Source of the DNA: Aphanomyces cochlioides
Lineage: Eukaryota; Oomycota; Saprolegniomycetes; Saprolegniales; Verrucalvaceae
Length of the DNA: 64,000 nucleotides
Direction: 5' to 3'
Assembly: GCA_019828595.1 (NCBI GenBank)
Contig: JAHQRK010000003.1
Span: 3,966,799 to 4,030,798 of the forward strand
The translations under genes and the position numbers were made by a program. The notes beneath the pieces were generated by a model. The model made no database searches, was not told where the DNA came from, and saw only the letters and a list, made by a program, of their open reading frames with translations. Below, one piece after another: positions 29,501 through 41,100 of this stretch (positions within the stretch are counted from its first letter, which is position 1; the number at the start of each line of letters is the position of its first letter).

Positions 29501-30719
29501 TGGTACCTCGCTCGTTGACGTTGGCGTGAAAGTCGAATTGCTGATCCAGGTTGAACTGTCGGTACTCGCTGCGGGCAGTGTCAAGGGCTTGACGGGCGGT
29601 ATTAACAATGGATGTCTCAACGAGTCCCATGTCGAATGCTCGGCGGGAAGTAAGCCACTTCATCTTGAGGCTGTTGAGTGTGTACTTCATCGAGTCAATG
29701 TACTGGCGATGACTGACTTGGAGACGCTTCTTCATTCTCTTCAACCAGCCGTACCACTTTGCGCCAAAGTTTTGAGTGTCGTCTGCGCGCATCTCGTCCA
29801 AAAGTTGATTGGCTTCGGCCTTGATCGCTGCGACTACTTGAGGGTTCTTTAAGAGCTCACGGGGGAGGCGCCAGTAACTTCGGTCGGGAGCTCGCTGCTC
29901 GCAGGAGAGGACCACTTTGTGTTCCATGTGGTCGCCTGCAAAGCTGCTTGGGGAATAGCTTGAACGTGCGTACGTTTGAGCGACGATATCTTGGTCCACA
30001 AACAGGTAGTCGAGGCGGTTGCTTCGACCAGGGCCGCTGTAAACGCGCTCGTTGGGGTGGTGCATCCTCCACGCATCGATAACACCAAGTGCTGAAAGCC
30101 AGGCAATGCATTCCGCCTTACCAGCGTTGTGGTCTTGGCGAGGTCGAGTCGCGTCCAGATGCTCCTCCAGGGGTAAGTTGAAATCGCCTCCGACAAAGTG
30201 AATGCTGTCGTCTTCAAAGTCGCGAGGCAGATCGTCGAAAAACGGTGCTCGAGAGTGAGCGATAACCGGGGCATAGACGTTGTGAAAGTACACAGGAACG
30301 CCGTCCCACTGAGTTCGAACAACCATGTATCTTCCAGGTCGGTCATGGGTGGTCAAGTGTTGCAGGTCGAGGAATCCAGGCATGGATCCATGGAAATACG
30401 ATGCCACACCGCAGCGCCGATTGTTGAGTGAGTCGACGCGATCAGTGCGGAGATCGTTGGTGAAGAGCTTGTATTTGCCAACGCCTACTTCGTTGTTGAG
30501 GTGGAGTTGGAAGGTTTCGAGATGTTTGATGTTATTGATTTTGGTTTCTTGAAAGAAAACGGCTTGGGTCGGAATTTGGAGTCGCCGCGCCACAAGATGT
30601 CCGTTGTCTTTCAGCCCATTGAGGTTGGCAGTGGTCAGTTCGAGTATGGGGAACTTGGTGAAGAGACCGGCCGCGACCACCTTAGCCACGGAACGCGACA
30701 GACGTTGCGTTCGCAACAT
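26565..30719 (-). CDS. LINE D1 ORF2: APE endonuclease / reverse transcriptase (1,384 aa)
   Basis: It starts at an ATG at 30719 that overlaps the ORF1 end by 38 nt in the +1 frame. APE shows LTTANLNGLKDN, FFQETKI, YMVVRTQWDGVPVYFHNVYAPV, VGGDFNLPLEEH (about residue 178), RSNRLDYLFVD and FAGDHMEH. RT shows NPNKSPGSDGWPAAFFQ, GDRGDPGNYRPITLM, GFVPGRRLHDH, LDFSKAYDMV, GVKQGCPLSC and FADDTTLLSS (about 730). A Cys/His knuckle (CCVYTNC...HAFHTC) lies near 1225. No stop or shift is seen. It would cut tRNA-Asn after A14 and prime cDNA synthesis there. Confidence 0.93.
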   Translation of the reverse strand: MLRTQRLSRSVAKVVAAGLFTKFPILELTTANLNGLKDNGHLVARRLQIPTQAVFFQETKINNIKHLETFQLHLNNEVGVGKYKLFTNDLRTDRVDSLNNRRCGVASYFHGSMPGFLDLQHLTTHDRPGRYMVVRTQWDGVPVYFHNVYAPVIAHSRAPFFDDLPRDFEDDSIHFVGGDFNLPLEEHLDATRPRQDHNAGKAECIAWLSALGVIDAWRMHHPNERVYSGPGRSNRLDYLFVDQDIVAQTYARSSYSPSSFAGDHMEHKVVLSCEQRAPDRSYWRLPRELLKNPQVVAAIKAEANQLLDEMRADDTQNFGAKWYGWLKRMKKRLQVSHRQYIDSMKYTLNSLKMKWLTSRRAFDMGLVETSIVNTARQALDTARSEYRQFNLDQQFDFHANVNERGTSHFFRRPKGIKVPLSSVTINGVTSTDPSEVKAGFTSHWKNIMVTPRDQPPLNRARRRAIIRAITRRLTQEQRDALESPLTAEDLCGALKSMNPNKSPGSDGWPAAFFQVSPDVFAQILLKVFNYQLTHHGHLLLQQRRSAVALLFKAGDRGDPGNYRPITLMSVEVKILSRALAYRLAQVAPYLAHPSQAGFVPGRRLHDHVMLVQALQTFCTNEDHDYYATFLDFSKAYDMVDQGFLFDVLKEMNIGPTFVSWVQLLYNTPLVQIIFNDGLGPTIRPTRGVKQGCPLSCMLFVLYLEPLGEMLRGSPDFGIPLPNGDSLTSIYFADDTTLLSSSLQAAVEQMAIVEDFCSVSGARLNVAKCMTLALNNNLDIEDIDDGGLLNVLPSEKPVKYLGILFGHRLPRDFQVQQLNDKFLAAFQTWGSRARTLQGRKLIVSTMLLSLLWHVTAAVYVPPTMVAVWQRMVNKYILGRKTQITDHHRSTICRKWQFDQKLGLGIPHVASKLRTQRLLRLQLLMQPNSPNTFAPWKLLVKRQFSRVMNKLYRDTHPFDFLTYFPNHSSKWLFLWELHPLWHDIWHQWAATPMAKRTASPPSLEELLNLPVWLTSYPALQVGPAGATSNVVKTALCRRWCRHASQNGFHCLKDFLTRQGTWPTRAAFIDRLSSNNRAAQVTLQANGAMGFAAPERAGQVYSHLTKIFDQVLRTSGVRTGTALTDIDTTSHPFKALFKDQLLSFERWPKRLVSRLAHHAPSDGKPHPVATSSRVEQQDIATYVRLIRKTCRWPPPLHGDVWFRLLFNMLPVNSRLFYLQPQQPDVICCVYTNCDAPENQHHAFHTCSRVYPLWRFHATAWRCFGVNFDWTAITNIDRFQVNERGSQLQDILFVLWALLCASNLHYIWTTHNAAKFESKEPPPPEIWQEVSFIRWHASIRRWLRLQEVDSPQRVEAISAINTLHRQPVYRPLVAKYPTLLALQPSTPN

Positions 30720-32472
30720 CTCCCAGCATGAGTGTCTGAGTGTCGGGTTGGAACATCACTTGGTTGTCGAAGGTGGGGTCCAGGGAGCCAGCCTCATGGA
30801 ATTCCAGGATCGTGGTCAAGACGTATCGCGACTTCTCGTCTTCGCCGGCATACAACGTTTCCATGATATTCCAAATCAAGAGGCCGAAGCTCGTGTCAAG
30901 CAATATGGCAGATAGCGATACGCCCGACAAACAGCGGGAGCCCAAATGAGAAGCCAGTGCAGTGACCGGGTACTTGGTAGAGGCCACGATCGCAGCATCA
31001 CTGTTGTAGTACGTTGGAGCATGAATGGCCAAGAGAACTTCTGCCACAGCCAACACTTCTTCCAGGTCGCCGCGGTGGAGGGAAATCTCGTCGCCGTCAA
31101 TGGTAGTATCGATGAAGTCGATGTTCTTGAATAGCTCGATGTTGCTGAAGATGGCTTGAACGTGCTCGCGGGTCATACGCACACCCCACGTCAATGAGTA
31201 CAGCTGGGAGAACGGTTTGTCTCCACCCCAAGTCGCTCGAAGCCACCGATGGAGGAGGCGTTGTCTCACAAAGTACTCAAAGCATGCACGGTCTTCATCA
31301 AAAAGTCGGTGCAGTTGCAAGCCAAATTCAATCGGGGAACGCTCGAGATGGCTACACAGCATGTCGACGCGGCCGTCGTTGATGAGTTGGGCAAGGTTGA
31401 ACGAGCTGTTGGTCACTGCATCTTCGACTTGGGTTGAGAGATGCAATGGAACTTTGGCTGTCTTGGTGTCGAGGTCTTGTAGTTCGGCGAGAATTTCGTC
31501 AAGAGACATTTCTATGCGCTTGGGAACGCCATCTTGGATCTTGGTGCCGCCGACAAATTGACCGGACGTAGGGAGGTGGGGAGGGTCATCCGAGACGTCC
31601 AGCTTGGGTACAATCGTTGAGATCTTGTAATCGCCAAACTGAGCAACGTGTTCCTCGGGGTTGACACACACACGTTCGTCGAGGGCTTCAAACATGTTGG
31701 GCGAAATCCAAGAGCGGCCATGCTCGGGGGAATCCACTTGCTGTTGCGTCTTCTTGCGCTTGCCTCTCGACGCCTTGACGCCAGTCCACTGCGGAGGGTT
31801 GGCTTGCGCAGTTTTCCGACGTTTTGGCGCCTTGGGAGTCGAAGAAGGCGGGTTGGTTGGGCTGGGAGCTGGCTTGTTCAATCCATATTGGCGGGACGTT
31901 GCATCAAGGTCCAAACGAACCAAGTTCTTGTCACGAAAATACCACCCTTGACCGTACACGCGGAGACAACGGCCCTTGAAAAGAATTTCTTCGACGAGAC
32001 GGCCGTCGCGCTGTATGGTCGTTGGTACGGAGGTTCCTTCAAAGTAAAGGCGGTACCGAGAGCTCGCCATACCGCTTGAAGAGGAAACGTTGGGGTAGGA
32101 GCCCCACAGGAAGCGTGGCTCCAACTTGGTCATGACGTCGAAGATCAGGCGCTCTTCGTCTTGATCTTGAAGGCCTTGAGGGATGTCCATGAAAAATCCG
32201 CCGAGGACGTGCGGAACGTTCATCGTGAAGTGTTGGGACGAGCCATCTCGAGCGACTTGAATCTTAAACGCGATGCCTCGCAGCTTCGTCATCGCTTCGT
32301 GAGAGGCAACACCCCACTTGAGCATGCGGTTCGGGATGTCCTTCTCGCATCTCACAATGTCAGCAATCGCAGTGTCGAGGCCGAGGGCTTGGTTGTCGAA
32401 AAGGATCGATGCCATGGCAGCTGAAACATCGATGGTCTTCGTGTGTGCACCCGTGGGCATCTGCAACCAGCA
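30682..32472 (-). CDS. LINE D1 ORF1, C-terminal 597 codons (5'-truncated)
   Basis: It is equivalent to the last ~60% of D2 ORF1 and lacks the N-terminal repeat region. The open frame runs on into the antisense strand of the tRNA-Asn gene by chance, so there is no proper start. It contains the central RNA-binding-like segment (YRLYFEGTSVP, CLRVYGQGWYFRDKN), a basic stretch (APKRRKTAQ, KASRGKRKKTQ) and the helical C-terminal domain. It is probably non-functional. Confidence 0.85.
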   Translation of the reverse strand, partial: CWLQMPTGAHTKTIDVSAAMASILFDNQALGLDTAIADIVRCEKDIPNRMLKWGVASHEAMTKLRGIAFKIQVARDGSSQHFTMNVPHVLGGFFMDIPQGLQDQDEERLIFDVMTKLEPRFLWGSYPNVSSSSGMASSRYRLYFEGTSVPTTIQRDGRLVEEILFKGRCLRVYGQGWYFRDKNLVRLDLDATSRQYGLNKPAPSPTNPPSSTPKAPKRRKTAQANPPQWTGVKASRGKRKKTQQQVDSPEHGRSWISPNMFEALDERVCVNPEEHVAQFGDYKISTIVPKLDVSDDPPHLPTSGQFVGGTKIQDGVPKRIEMSLDEILAELQDLDTKTAKVPLHLSTQVEDAVTNSSFNLAQLINDGRVDMLCSHLERSPIEFGLQLHRLFDEDRACFEYFVRQRLLHRWLRATWGGDKPFSQLYSLTWGVRMTREHVQAIFSNIELFKNIDFIDTTIDGDEISLHRGDLEEVLAVAEVLLAIHAPTYYNSDAAIVASTKYPVTALASHLGSRCLSGVSLSAILLDTSFGLLIWNIMETLYAGEDEKSRYVLTTILEFHEAGSLDPTFDNQVMFQPDTQTLMLGDVANATSVAFRG

Positions 32473-32545
32473 TCCTCTATAGCTCAGTTGGTAGAGCGTA
32501 CGGCTGTTAACCGTAAGGTCGCAGGTTCGAACCCTGCTGGAGGAG
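32473..32545 (+). tRNA. tRNA-Asn(GUU), left gene of unit U3
   Basis: It is a complete gene, with D1 occupying its leader. Confidence 0.97.
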
Positions 32546-33497
32546 TTCTTTTCTCTCTTTTGCATATCCCTTCCAACTTATCGACGTGATCGCAACAAAC
32601 ACATCCAACTCGCAATAGCTTTCACATCAAGTCTATAGAATGAGTAGCTTCTGACATCTTTGATTAAGACGCGAGGAAAGAATGGACACGTTTTATTCTG
32701 CTGTGCACCTTTTAATGATATCATTTGTCGTGTTTGTAAATATCTCAATACTGTAATTGAGACTATCTTCACAACTATTTCAAGTCTGTGTCATTTCTGC
32801 TTTGTTGGCGCTGTCAGTCGACAAGCCAAGAAACGATTCACACAGATGCATAACAGCAATATCACACACATATGCGACAGAACTTTCTCCAGAATATGTT
32901 TGGCAGCAAGCTGCATAAAATGGTAGGAATGTTACGATTGTGGTCTTGAGATGCGGTATATGGATTGATTTCGATCGATGTTAACGTCGTGAAAATATGT
33001 CCATGTATACCACCGAAATTTGACACAGTCCACATTGGAGACGATCACATTCTATGCAAAGAACAAGGTAATGGAGTGAGTACATCCATGTGCTATGATA
33101 TTTCAAACCAAGTCAATGGAATACTTGTCTCTAGGTCGCTCTTGACGACCGTGATCCGTTGTCTAAGATATCAGTTGACAAAGTCTAAAAGACACCATAT
33201 GAGTGATCTCTCCTCAAGTCCAATACAAGCCAAGTTAGCGTGGCGCACATCTGTTGCTGTCAGAGAATCGCTCATTGGAGTTTCTCTTATGTATTCTGCA
33301 ATGACTTGCGCACTAGTTGATGAGCAGCAATTTTGAGGCCATTCCACATCATATTGGAGATAAAGGACTGGTATTGGATTGGCGTGACATAGTCTTCTTA
33401 TTTACGCATATGTTGACTCGAAGAAGACATGCCGAGAATCTACACGTCAGTATTTGTATTGGTGATCAGTTATGGATATGCAAAAGAGAGAAAAGAA
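32546..33497. repeat. Spacer U3 (952 bp), transposon-free
   Basis: It carries the empty TA site (GGAATACTTG, about 33120) matching the pogo-like insertions in U1 and U2. No gene is seen. Confidence 0.9.
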
Positions 33498-33570
33498 CTC
33501 CTCCAGCAGGGTTCGAACCTGCGACCTTACGGTTAACAGCCGTACGCTCTACCAACTGAGCTATAGAGGA
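33498..33570 (-). tRNA. tRNA-Asn(GUU), right gene of unit U3
   Basis: It is a complete gene, with LINE C' abutting its 5' end. Confidence 0.97.
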
Positions 33571-33574
33571 TTCC

Positions 33575-35592
33575 GAGCGTCCCCACATCTTGGAATCGCT
33601 CTCCCCCACGACTCAGTTATTACGAGTATATTCTTTGCCGACGACTCGACGTTGTTATCAAACTCGCTGCAATCTGCTGTGGAGCAAATGGCAATTGTGG
33701 AAGAGTTTTGCACGGCTTCAGGGGCCCGTCTGAATCGTTCCAAGTGCATGACCTTGGTTCTCAACGACCATCTCGATCAAGAAGACATCGAAGCAGATGG
33801 TTTGCTCAATATCGTACCAACTGGTCAGTGTACGAAATATCTTGGTATTCTCTTTGGCCATCGACTTTCGGCTGACTCCCAACTTCAAAAACTCAACGAC
33901 AAATTCATCTCGTCCTTTCAACTATGGGGTAAACGAGCAAGGACATTGCAGGGCCGAAAGCTTATTGCCTCCACGATGTTGCTATCTATGTTGTGGCATG
34001 TAACAGCCGTTGTACCTGTGCCTCCTGCTATGGTCGTTACGTGGCAACAAATGTTAAACAAGTTCATACTTTGCCGCAAGACCCAGCTCGATGAGAGTTA
34101 CCGTCCCTCAATCCATAGAAGGTGGCAGTACGACAAGCCTTTAGGCTTGGGAATCCCCCACATTGCATCGAGGCTGCGAACACAACGCCTTCTTCGTTTA
34201 CAGCTCTTTATGTCTGCCGATTCTCCTGGTGAAATCCTGGTGTGGAAGAAACTTGTACAGCGACAATTTAGCCGCACAATACATCAGTTATTCCGAGACA
34301 GTCACCCATTCGATTTTCTTTCATACTACCCAAATGCAAGCTCCAAGTGGCTTTTGCTTCGCGAGCTCCATCCACTGTGGCTTGATACTTGGAAACATTG
34401 GTCAGCCACAGACATGAGTAAGCGAATCGGCGTGCCTCCAAATCTCGACACGGTACTGAACCTCCCGGTATGGCTCACAGCCTACGACGCAATGCACTTC
34501 GGCTCTGCTAAGATGTTAGCAAATGTCGTGAAAGATGAAGACATGCGTCTCTGGTGCCGCCACGGGGCCAAAAATGGTCTCAGATGCCTGAAGGATTTCC
34601 TGACCCCACATGGCGCTTGGCCAACAGAGACCATGTTCGTGAACCGAATGTCGTCGAACAATCCAGCTGCCCAAGTTTGTCTAAACCAGGACGGAGTCAT
34701 GGACTTTGCCACATTGCCCCGCACAACCGACATTTACAATCAACTCACACGAATCTTCGACAAAGTTGTTCGATCGTTTGACATTCGGCAAGGGTCGCCA
34801 CTGCCTAATGTCCCGACTTGTCAACATCCGTTTACAGCCAGAATCAAGGATGCTGATTTACCTTTCGAGTCGTGGCCCAAGAAAAACGTGGTGCATTTAG
34901 CTTACCACGCCCCCCAGACTGAAGCTATACATCCTATGAAGACTACGACAAGAACTGACAAAGACATAGCAAAGTATATCCGTCTCATTCGTACTGTGTG
35001 TAATCTACCTCCACCTGTTCAAGGCGATGTATGGTTTCGATTGCACATGAAGATGTTACCCGTCAACTCGAGGTTTTCCTATATGCAGATCCAAAACCCT
35101 GACGCTATTTGTTGTGTCTATGAAGATTGCTCGGATGTTGAGACTTTTCATCATGCCTTCCATACATGTCATCATGTACATCAAGTTTGGATGTTCCAAG
35201 AGCGAGCATGGAGAGCTTATGGTGTTAAGTTTGATTGGGCAACCACCACGAATATCAGTCGCTTCAAGACCAATACGCGAGGAAAACACCTGCATGACGC
35301 ATTATTCAAATTATGGTCCCTCCTTTGTGCTTCCATCACGTACTCCTTATGGACTCAAAGAAATGCAACCAAGTTCGATGGCAAAAGGCCTCTACCGATT
35401 TTACTATGGAACGAGATTATATTTGTCAGTTGGACAGCTTCCATCAGGCGAACAATTCGTTTGCTCTCGCCTGACGACTTCGACTATCGAAACATCATCG
35501 AAGCGGTCTCAGTCTCAGTCCTTTTCTCTCAAGCTGGATACAACGAGCTATTCGAAAAATATCCCATGTCTTTTCGAGTTGAACACCAGTAA
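33575..35592 (+). CDS. LINE C' ORF2, C-terminal part, frame intact
   Basis: The frame is uninterrupted from FFADDSTLLSNS through the knuckle (CCVYEDC...HAFHTC) to the stop, unlike C and E. It provides the reference for the C5 runs that are C7 in C (500-506) and C4 in E (51643-51646). A 6-nt duplication near 35510 gives VSVSVLF instead of VSVLF. There is no APE or RT fingers/palm start, so it is inactive. Confidence 0.85.
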
Positions 35593-35805
35593 TTTGATTA
35601 CAAGCCCCAGCTGTATTCTTGACTTGGTATCCCAGCTGAATTTTTGATTGGGAATCCTGGCGACCATCACTCACGATCCGCGCAAAACATTTCACTGCCC
35701 AATCAAATCGTGCCTGACTCAAGTGTCGCAACTGAGAATAAGTTCAGTGAGAATCTCAAAACAATTCTCCAAGACTCACTTTTGATTTTACCCAAGACAA
35801 CAACA

Positions 35806-37020
35806 ATGGAAGCTTCAACGATTTTCACTGCCGATAGCGTACTCCCCGCGCAGACGTCGAGACCCATAACTACACGAGGTGTGGGGAGCTCGATGTCTCC
35901 AGGGATTACTCTTGAGGGAGTGGATGGAGTTGAGATTTCTGTACCTATGACGCAATCATCCGACACTCGTCCTTCAAGTCCAGTTACAACTGAAGAACAC
36001 CAATTTACTCCTGATATGTCCATTTTGAACTCGAGCACCCGCGAATTTGACCCCTTGGGCAATGACAATGGATCTCCGCTACCATCCCTCATGGATCTAT
36101 TGGACGATGTTTCTGTTCCAGCCAGGCCACAAACGAATGCGACAACGGCTGATGCCCCAACCAACCGCCCACGCACTCTGCGAATTCCAACCGACGATGA
36201 TGACATCGATGAAGTGTTGTTTATCGATGACCACCGCGAAGTGGCATCAATGCGAAATCGAATTTCAACTATTCAATACCAAGTCAACTGGAAGTTTCAA
36301 CGCCCGGATGGACTCGACAAAGACTGGTTCGACGAAAAAGACCTCAGCGGGTGTCAAGAAGCCGTGGCGATGTACCAACGATGGCGACAAGCTGGAGCCC
36401 ACTTCCTCACGAACACTGGTCTCGCCCCAACGCTTGCTGAATTTCGAGCGATGGATCCTCTGTGGCTAGAAATTGGCAACAACAGTGACAAATCTTGTCT
36501 TGCGGCTGCAATCCGAATCGTTGCTACCAATTTGAATGTCTCCAATTTTGAGCTCAGCGAAGAAGTCATTTCGGGTTTCAAAGAGGCCCATGGAGTTCCT
36601 CACGACGCGGGCATTCCCCCTTCCAAGATGCATGATTTTCTCAAGCTGGCATACACACATGGATTCCACTACAACGACGCCATATTCTCCCGTCAACTGC
36701 TCAAGTAATCGGTGGGTGATCCAATTCGTGATATCTGTAGAGCGATATTGGATGAGCCTGACGGAGAATTCTTGGTTGTTTCTGTCACTGATTCAACATC
36801 CCATTGCTGGGTCCTCGCCAAGCGATACAAGCGCTGCATAGACCGAAGTCTATGTATGATCCAAGACAATGAAAATGTATACCCCCTGGGTCAGATGCCA
36901 AGAGTCAGTTTTATCCGACATATTCGCCGTGTTAGCTTACAAACACCGAAGAAATCGAAGTCCCAACGTCGAAGCGAATCAAGAAAACGACAAGCCAAAT
37001 TGATTTCCAATTCAGCCTAG
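35806..37020 (+). pseudogene. LINE C' ORF3, nonsense mutation
   Basis: It is the same chromodomain/protease-like ORF as in C, but CAA becomes TAA at 36706-36708. Translation ends after LLK (residue 300 from the ATG), before the putative catalytic His and Asp. The remainder (36709-37020) stays in frame and little changed, so the stop is recent. A Gln-to-His change is also seen (VPHDAG instead of VPQDAG). Confidence 0.85.
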
Positions 37021-37098
37021 CAGTTGGAAATGGGATGAGCCTTCGGGCAATATTAGTTTGTAGTTTACATTAACTACAAATAGACTCCCCATTGACAT

Positions 37099-37112
37099 TG
37101 AGCTATAGAGGA
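37099..37112 (-). repeat. tRNA-Asn 14-nt scar of LINE C'
   Basis: TGAGCTATAGAGGA lies between C' and M4. Confidence 0.9.
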
Positions 37113-37995
37113 TTCCATACTATCGTATACCCACCGTGCCACACATACACTCATACAATCCTTTCCACTGCAAACTACCACCACGGACACAGACATTATG
37201 CACATCGTAACCAAACACACGTCAATCAAAACAAACACTTTACACTCCAATCTCTCCACAAAAACACGATTCGACCAATGGACATCAAAATTTCACATGG
37301 ACATGATACCCGTCTAAAATACGCGAGCAGTTCCGATTTTGACTCTTCTTCGGATCGAAATCTTGTCCGAAACAAAGTTTCGTGCGGTACATCGACTTAT
37401 TGAGAGCATATCAGTCTCCTGCTCGCGCAAGGAATGGGAGGGTATATCCTCAATACTCCGCAGAACAAATTCATAGGTTTCCATGAAACAAAAATATACC
37501 TGGTAAACACATGTTCAATCAGAATATCAATCATATTTCCATTCGGCACAACATTAAATTCTTTTCACTAAACAACAGCAAAGCTACACCAACTGTTTAT
37601 CGTACTCAATCCATCAAGCAACATCGCTCAACTTGTTTCAAACAGTTCATATCATCTTGATTGGACTTGATTTTGTTTCACATTCTACAGAAATGGTGGT
37701 AGTGTTTTCGAGGCTTTCTGAATAGGATGTTTTTGACAGTCATGAAAGTGTATAATTCTTGTTCCATGTGCTGGTGTAGATTGTCGAAGTGAAGGTCTCG
37801 AGTTTATCAACAATGTTTTATCTGAGAGAAGCGTCGGTGTGCCTGGTGACGTAGTTTCTCTGTATAAATGTGTCGATATTCGGAGAAGCGAGTGGTGACT
37901 ACGACGGTGACATGATGCACGGGTGTGATATGGATTGTCATTGTAGGTATTGTATGAGTGTATGTTTGAAACGGTGAGGGAAGTATAGTATGGAA
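37113..37995. repeat. Spacer M4 (883 bp, complete)
   Basis: It has the same length and ends as M2. It is flanked by the C' scar on the left and the D2 scar on the right, so both divergent tRNA sites are occupied. No gene is seen. Confidence 0.9.
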
Positions 37996-38009
37996 TCCTC
38001 TATAGCTCA
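37996..38009 (+). repeat. tRNA-Asn 14-nt scar of LINE D2
   Basis: TCCTCTATAGCTCA lies at the D2 3' end. Confidence 0.9.
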
Positions 38010-38165
38010 CTGCAATGGGGAGGTATATTAATAGACTTTCAATATCTACTAATACTAATATTGCCTACTAACGGCTCATCCCACTTCCAAATGCTTCAGC
38101 AGATTTTCTACCTTGGGCTTTGGAGTACAGCGATTTTTGACTTTTGAATAAATACTTGGGGCTTG

Positions 38166-41100
38166 TTAATTTGGGGTTGAAGGTTGGAGCGCGAGCAAAG
38201 TCGGGTACTTGGCTACCAGTGGGCGATAGACAGGTTGTCTATGCAAAGTATTGATTGCTGAAATTGCTTCCACTCGTTGAGGGCTGTCAACTTCTTGGAG
38301 GCGAAGCCATCTGCGGATCGATGCATGCCATCGGATGAAGCTGACTTCTTGCCAAATTTCTGGCGGAGGCGGCTCCTTCGATTCGAACTTGGCGGCGTTG
38401 TGCGTTGTCCAAATATAGTGAAGGTTGGAAGCACACAGAAGAGCCCAGAGCACAAACAGTATGTCTTGAAGCTGGCTACCGCGTTCGTTGACTTGAAAGC
38501 GGTCGATGTTGGTGATGGCAGTCCAATCGAAATTGACACCGAAGCATCGCCAAGCGGTCGCGTGAAAACGCCAAAGGGGATACACGCGAGAGCAGGTGTG
38601 GAAGGCGTGGTGTTGGTTCTCCGGTGCGTCGCAATTGGTATAGACACAGCAAATTACGTCTGGCTGCTGAGGTTGCAAGTAGAACAAGCGCGAGTTGACA
38701 GGCAGCATGTTGAACAACAGTCGAAACCAAACGTCGCCATGGAGGGGAGGCGGCCAACGGCATGTTTTGCGGATGAGTCGCACGTAGGTCGCAATATCTT
38801 GTTGCTCGACGCGGGACGATGTCGCCACTGGGTGCGGTTTTCCATCCGAAGGGGCGTGATGCGCCAAACGTGATACGAGTCGCTTGGGCCAACGCTCGAA
38901 GGATAGCAATTGATCTTTGAAAAGTGCCTTGAAAGGGTGACTTGTTGTATCGATATCGGTCAAAGCAGTTCCAGTTCGAACGCCAGACGTGCGGAGGACT
39001 TGGTCGAATATCTTGGTGAGGTGGCTATAAACTTGACCAGCACGTTCGGGTGCTGCAAATCCCATCGCGCCGTTCGCTTGTAACGTCACTTGTGCCGCAC
39101 GGTTGTTGGATGACAGTCGATCAATAAACGCAGCTCTTGTAGGCCATGTCCCTTGCCGTGTCAAGAAGTCTTTGAGGCAGTGGAAACCGTTTTGAGACGC
39201 ATGTCTACACCATCGACGACACAGAGCAGTCTTCACGACATTTGATGTAGCACCCGCAGGACCAACTTGCAGAGCGGGGTAGGATGTCAGCCACACGGGG
39301 AGGTTCAAAAGTTCTTCGAGGCTTGGTGGCGAAGCGGTTCGCTTGGCCATAGGTGTGGCGGCCCATTGATGCCAAATGTCGTGCCAAAGAGGATGCAGCT
39401 CCCACAAAAACAACCACTTGGAGCTGTGGTTGGGGAAGTACGTGAGAAAGTCGAACGGGTGGGTGTCGCGATACAGCTTGTTCATGACACGGGAAAATTG
39501 TCTCTTGACAAGCAACTTCCATGGGGCAAATGTGTTGGGTGAATTGGGCTGCATCAAGAGTTGGAGCCGCAGCAGTCGCTGAGTCCGAAGCTTCGAAGCC
39601 ACATGCGGAATACCGAGGCCGAGTTTTTGATCGAACTGCCACTTGCGGCAAATAGTTGAGCGATGATGGTCGGTGATTTGCGTCTTCCGACCAAGGATGT
39701 ACTTGTTGACCATTCTTTGCCAAACGGCAACCATCGTTGGAGGCACATACACTGCAGCCGTGACATGCCATAACAACGACAACAACATGGTCGATACGAT
39801 GAGTTTGCGGCCTTGGAGGGTTCGCGCACGACTTCCCCACGTTTGAAACGCAGCCAGAAACTTGTCGTTCAGTTGCTGGACTTGAAAATCGCGCGGCAGT
39901 CGGTGGCCAAAGAGAATACCAAGGTATTTCACTGGCTTCTCGCTCGGCAAGACGTTCAAGAGGCCACCATCGTCGATGTCTTCGATATCGAGATTGTTGT
40001 TGAGCGCCAAAGTCATGCACTTGGCAACGTTGAGACGAGCTCCAGACACAGAGCAAAAGTCTTCGACAATTGCCATTTGCTCGACCGCCGCTTGGAGGGA
40101 TGACGAGAGTAGAGTCGTGTCGTCGGCAAAGTAGATGCTCGTCAGTGAGTCTCCATTTGGAAGGGGAATACCAAAATCAGGAGATCCGCGTAGCATTTCG
40201 CCGAGTGGCTCGAGGTAAAGTACGAAGAGCATGCACGATAGGGGGCAACCTTGCTTGACTCCGCGGGTAGGCCGTATGGTTGGGCCAAGACCGTCGTTGA
40301 AAATGATCTGGACCAGAGGCGTATTGTAAAGCAACTGAACCCAAGACACAAATGTGGGACCGATGTTCATCTCCTTGAGTACGTCGAAGAGAAAGCCTTG
40401 GTCAACCATATCGTATGCCTTGGAAAAGTCGAGAAGCGTCGCGTAGTAGTCGTGGTCTTCATTGGTACAGAAAGTCTGCAATGCTTGTACCAGCATCACG
40501 TGGTCGTGCAAGCGACGGCCAGGGACAAAACCAGCTTGGCTTGGGTGAGCGAGGTATGGGGCAACTTGTGCAAGACGGTAGGCCAGCGCCCGCGATAGAA
40601 TCTTGACTTCAACCGACATGAGAGTAATCGGCCGATAGTTGCCAGGGTCGCCTCTGTCTCCAGCCTTGAACAAGAGCGCCACTGCACTTCGGCGTTGTTG
40701 GAGCAGGAGGTGACCGTGATGGGTGAGTTGGTAGTTGAACACCTTGAGCAGGATTTGGGCGAATACGTCCGGGGAGACTTGAAAGAAAGCTGCAGGCCAG
40801 CCGTCTGAACCAGGAGACTTGTTCGGGTTCATAGACTTGAGCGCGCCGCACAGGTCTTCCGCCGTGAGAGGACTTTCCAGAGCGTCGCGCTGTTCTTGAG
40901 TGAGACGTCGAGTAATGGCTCGAATGATAGCTCGGCGACGGGCCCGATTCAACGGTGGTTGGTCTCTTGGAGTGACCATGATGTTTTTCCAATGAGACGT
41001 AAAACCAGCCTTGACTTCAGACGGGTCAGTCGACGTTACACCGTTGATTGTCACGGACGAGAGCGGCACTTTGATCCCCTTGGGTCGACGAAAAAAGTGA

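Larger units (their letters stand above)
26409..32472 (-). mobile_element. LINE copy D1, 5'-truncated within ORF1
   Basis: This is lineage D, nearly identical to D2. The complete 3' end and ORF2 are present. The 5' side stops inside ORF1, where D2 continues for a further 1.26 kb, and abuts tRNA-Asn at 32473. A clean 5' truncation plus a 14 bp duplication is the standard mark of target-primed reverse transcription. Confidence 0.92.
33571..37098 (+). mobile_element. LINE copy C', 5'-truncated within ORF2
   Basis: It begins just before the FADD box and runs to the normal 3' end. It lies between the intact tRNA-Asn at 33498-33570 and the scar at 37099-37112. Confidence 0.92.
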
